Of a DNA stretch of 64,000 nucleotides, positions 62,403 through 64,000 are shown in pieces. The stretch covers positions 744,001 through 808,000 of the forward strand of contig NC_021353.1 in the NCBI RefSeq assembly GCF_000404225.1, written 5' to 3'. How positions within the stretch are numbered: position 1 is the stretch's first letter; every line of letters begins with the position of its first letter. The notes beneath the pieces were generated by a model. It searched no databases and was not told where the DNA came from. It was given only the letters and a program-made list of their open reading frames with translations. A program made the translations under genes and the position numbers. The DNA is from Candidatus Methanomassiliicoccus intestinalis Issoire-Mx1 (GTDB taxonomy: Archaea; Thermoplasmatota; Thermoplasmata; Methanomassiliicoccales; Methanomassiliicoccaceae).

Positions 62403-63308
62403 ATTTAGATCTTCCAGCATTTTACATGCCATACATTTTCCGCTCGGGGAAGGTTCTCCACATTTACATTTTCCTAAATCCTTCTGGGGATACTTTTCTA
62501 TCAGGAGCGGCTTAATCGCATCATAACTTGATAGTATGGAATGTCTTGTCCCAGGCGATCTGCTTTCAAGCTCATCGATTATATCTCTGTACTCATTGCG
62601 AAGCGCAGCTGACCAGTATGGGCATTCCTTATCTGAAAAAGGTATTTCATTTATAATTGCGTACAAGTAAGTCTCTTTTTCAGGAATCTGTCTTAATGGG
62701 TGGATTCTTGGAATAAGTCCAGGCTGAATTCTTACATGCGGACTCAAACGCGCCAGCCTTTCCACATCGCCTCTTGTAAAATTCATGAGGATCGCTTGTG
62801 CATTATCATCGAGATTATGACCCGTAGCAATTATGTCTGCGTTAATATTTCTGGCAACTGCATTCATGCATTGTCTTCTGAATACACCGCAAAATGCGCA
62901 TGGGGTCCTATATCCTAAATTTTTAGATATGTCATCCATCGTATATCCGACATGATCTTTGAATGAAACTATCTCTAAAGTCACATCAAGTTTGTCACAC
63001 AACTCTCTGACGCATTTGATTGTTTCAGGACGATAATTTTCTATCCCTTCATCCACAGTAATAGCTGTCAGAGTGACATCCCGCCGCTCTTTTACCACAC
63101 TGTGCATCAGAGATAGAGCTACGCTGCTGTCTTTACCTCCGGATATGGCTACGGCTACATTTTTAACTTTATTAAAATTAGTCTGATTTCTAATCTCTTT
63201 TTTTACACGTTTTTCTACAAACTCTGAAAAATGTCCTTGACAAAGATGACTTCCATTATATCTGATATAGGTTACAGCATCCTTTTGACATTTATCACAC
63301 TTGACCAT
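62394..63308 (-). CDS. ncsA: tRNA 2-thiolation protein NcsA/Ctu1
   Basis: This 304-residue TtcA/TtuA-group PP-loop protein modifies tRNA wobble uridine to 2-thiouridine. It has an N-terminal zinc site (CDKCQ, CQGH), the PP-loop SGGKDSSVALSL near residue 54, the central cysteine motif CAFCGVFRRQC for an Fe-S cluster, and a C-terminal zinc site (CKCGEPS, CMAC). The length is typical. Confidence 0.93.
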   Translation of the reverse strand: MVKCDKCQKDAVTYIRYNGSHLCQGHFSEFVEKRVKKEIRNQTNFNKVKNVAVAISGGKDSSVALSLMHSVVKERRDVTLTAITVDEGIENYRPETIKCVRELCDKLDVTLEIVSFKDHVGYTMDDISKNLGYRTPCAFCGVFRRQCMNAVARNINADIIATGHNLDDNAQAILMNFTRGDVERLARLSPHVRIQPGLIPRIHPLRQIPEKETYLYAIINEIPFSDKECPYWSAALRNEYRDIIDELESRSPGTRHSILSSYDAIKPLLIEKYPQKDLGKCKCGEPSPSGKCMACKMLEDLNKK

Positions 63309-63367
63309 TAGTGTAGCATTAACTCGCTGGTATTTGGTATTGTTGAAAGAAAAATAGAAGAAATGGT

Positions 63368-63802
63368 TTACCAGGGTGGATTCCCAGTTTGTTGCAGTAC
63401 ATCATTATATTCGTTTGCCAGCTTGTATGCATCAATAACATTGAATATCCAGATGGCTATACAGACAATTGATGCTATCACAGCTATTATCCAGACCGCA
63501 CCATATGAGCTGATGAATATCGTTATCATTGACATCATAACTAATGCGATTACAACGCCGCATACGATAAACCCGATACCCCTTGCTATTTTTCCGACAT
63601 ATACCTGTCCCAGACCTGTGAATAAAAATGACAGAACTGCTGCCAATCCTGCACTTTTCAGAGGTCTTTGGTATTGATACGCATATGGCTGTGGATTAGC
63701 ATATGCATTATTCTGGGATGCACTTGGCGACACAGGATTTCCGCATTTACTGCAGAATTCAGAGCCGTCAGGTATTTCCGAGCCGCATTTCACACAATAC
63801 AT
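63368..63802 (-). CDS. Zinc-ribbon small membrane protein
   Basis: This 144-residue protein has a zinc ribbon at residues 3-21 (CVKCGSEIPDGSEFCSKCG), a Tyr/Pro/Gln-rich linker, then two to three hydrophobic helices (GLAAVLSFLFTGLGQVYVGK is TM2-like). It ends in QTGNPPW. A similar gene follows in tandem. A stress or envelope role is guessed for this family, not known. Confidence 0.8.
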   Translation of the reverse strand: MYCVKCGSEIPDGSEFCSKCGNPVSPSASQNNAYANPQPYAYQYQRPLKSAGLAAVLSFLFTGLGQVYVGKIARGIGFIVCGVVIALVMMSMITIFISSYGAVWIIAVIASIVCIAIWIFNVIDAYKLANEYNDVLQQTGNPPW

Positions 63803-63868
63803 TTTCTTCCCTCCTTTGAATCAGATTATGAAATTATCTTCCAATCGAATCAGACACACTAATCATAG

Positions 63869-64000
63869 TTACCAGGGTGGATTCCCAGTTTGTCTCAGTG
63901 CGTCATTATACTGATTTGCTAAATTGCGTGCATCAAATATCTGCCATACCCAGAATACTAGATATGCAATCAGAATGGCTGCTCCGGCTATAAAATATGA
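63869..64000 (-). CDS. Zinc-ribbon membrane protein paralogue (5' part outside window)
   Basis: This partial reading frame of 43 codons is open to the window edge. Its C-terminal part (FDARNLANQYNDALRQTGN) closely matches the end of the protein at 63368, also ending NPPW. The two genes share 25 identical bases at their stop ends. It is a tandem duplicate. Confidence 0.75.
   Translation of the reverse strand, partial: SYFIAGAAILIAYLVFWVWQIFDARNLANQYNDALRQTGNPPW

Noticed and set aside
63368..63893. 25-base direct repeat as a possible attachment site
   Set aside because: Both copies encode the same C-terminal TGNPPW of two paralogous proteins, so the repeat is explained by gene duplication.
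1..64000. CRISPR arrays, insertion sequences, rRNA genes, prophage
   Set aside because: No regularly spaced repeats, transposase, integrase, phage structural genes or rRNA signatures were seen on either strand.
1..64000. Genes split by an in-frame TAG (pyrrolysine)
   Set aside because: No pair of adjacent frames separated only by TAG with shared family identity was found; read-through of the three TAG-ending genes would add only a few residues.

Overview
The window is chromosomal DNA from an archaeon. It carries an archaeal RNA polymerase subunit D with ferredoxin-like clusters, archaeal-type uS13/uS4/uS11, ABCE1, archaeal riboflavin synthase and FAD synthetase, an NcsA/Ctu1-type tRNA thiolase, and promoters with A/T-rich TATA boxes that often sit about 25 nt upstream of leaderless or nearly leaderless starts. 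Gene content is closest to the Thermoplasmata, most likely a gut-type Methanomassiliicoccales. This placement is inference: no methanogenesis gene lies in the window. It is supported by the near absence of TAG stops (3 of 63 genes), as expected in lineages that decode TAG as pyrrolysine, and by several bacterial-type genes (short AlaRS, MetK, AcnA).

Layout. 1-8.1 kb: partial secreted protein, DHA2 drug pump, TfoX-like protein, aconitase, stomatin/NfeD membrane pair. 8.4-10.5 kb: acetyltransferase plus radical SAM pair behind a region rich in short repeats. 10.6-16 kb: ribulose-phosphate epimerase, UbiA prenyltransferase, RNase Z, winged-helix DUF4443 protein, stand-alone FMN glutamate-synthase-like protein. 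16.4-22.7 kb: DUF5654 membrane protein, MscS channel, short alanyl-tRNA synthetase and the rps13-rps4-rps11-rpoD operon. 22.8-27.9 kb: small membrane and hypothetical genes, a second DHA2 pump, an aminotransferase and a degenerate MBL-fold protein. 28.3-35.5 kb: arginine locus, argGH diverging from argCJBD. 35.5-41 kb: VIT-like transporter, YjbQ, ACT-like protein, cupin, a PP-loop ATPase fused to a RelB/DinJ-like domain, a QueG-like reductase, and a split Ada/Ogt alkylation-repair pair. 41-45.4 kb: tRNA-Thr, FKBP isomerase, tRNA-Arg, PHP protein, HTH-CBS regulator and bacterial-type metK. 45.5-53 kb: ABCE1, PHP protein, metG, transglutaminase-like protein, roadblock protein, ftsZ. 53-64 kb: PAPS-reductase-like multidomain protein, aminotransferase, SBF transporter, ribBLCH operon, phosphoglucose/phosphomannose isomerase, glyA, ncsA and two tandem zinc-ribbon membrane proteins, the second cut by the window end.

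How the parts work together. Most of the window is housekeeping: arginine synthesis, flavin synthesis, C1/serine metabolism (glyA, metK, metG), translation and cell division. No CRISPR array, insertion sequence, prophage or rRNA was seen. The most unusual signals are the PP-loop ATPase/antitoxin-domain fusion, mirror-image divergent promoters and a terminator-like leader at the ada locus, a CBS-domain regulator diverging from metK, the palindromic control region between argG and argC, palindromic operators between TATA box and start of small genes, and bacterial-looking hairpin-plus-T-tract terminators at many gene ends, often overlapping the stop codon.
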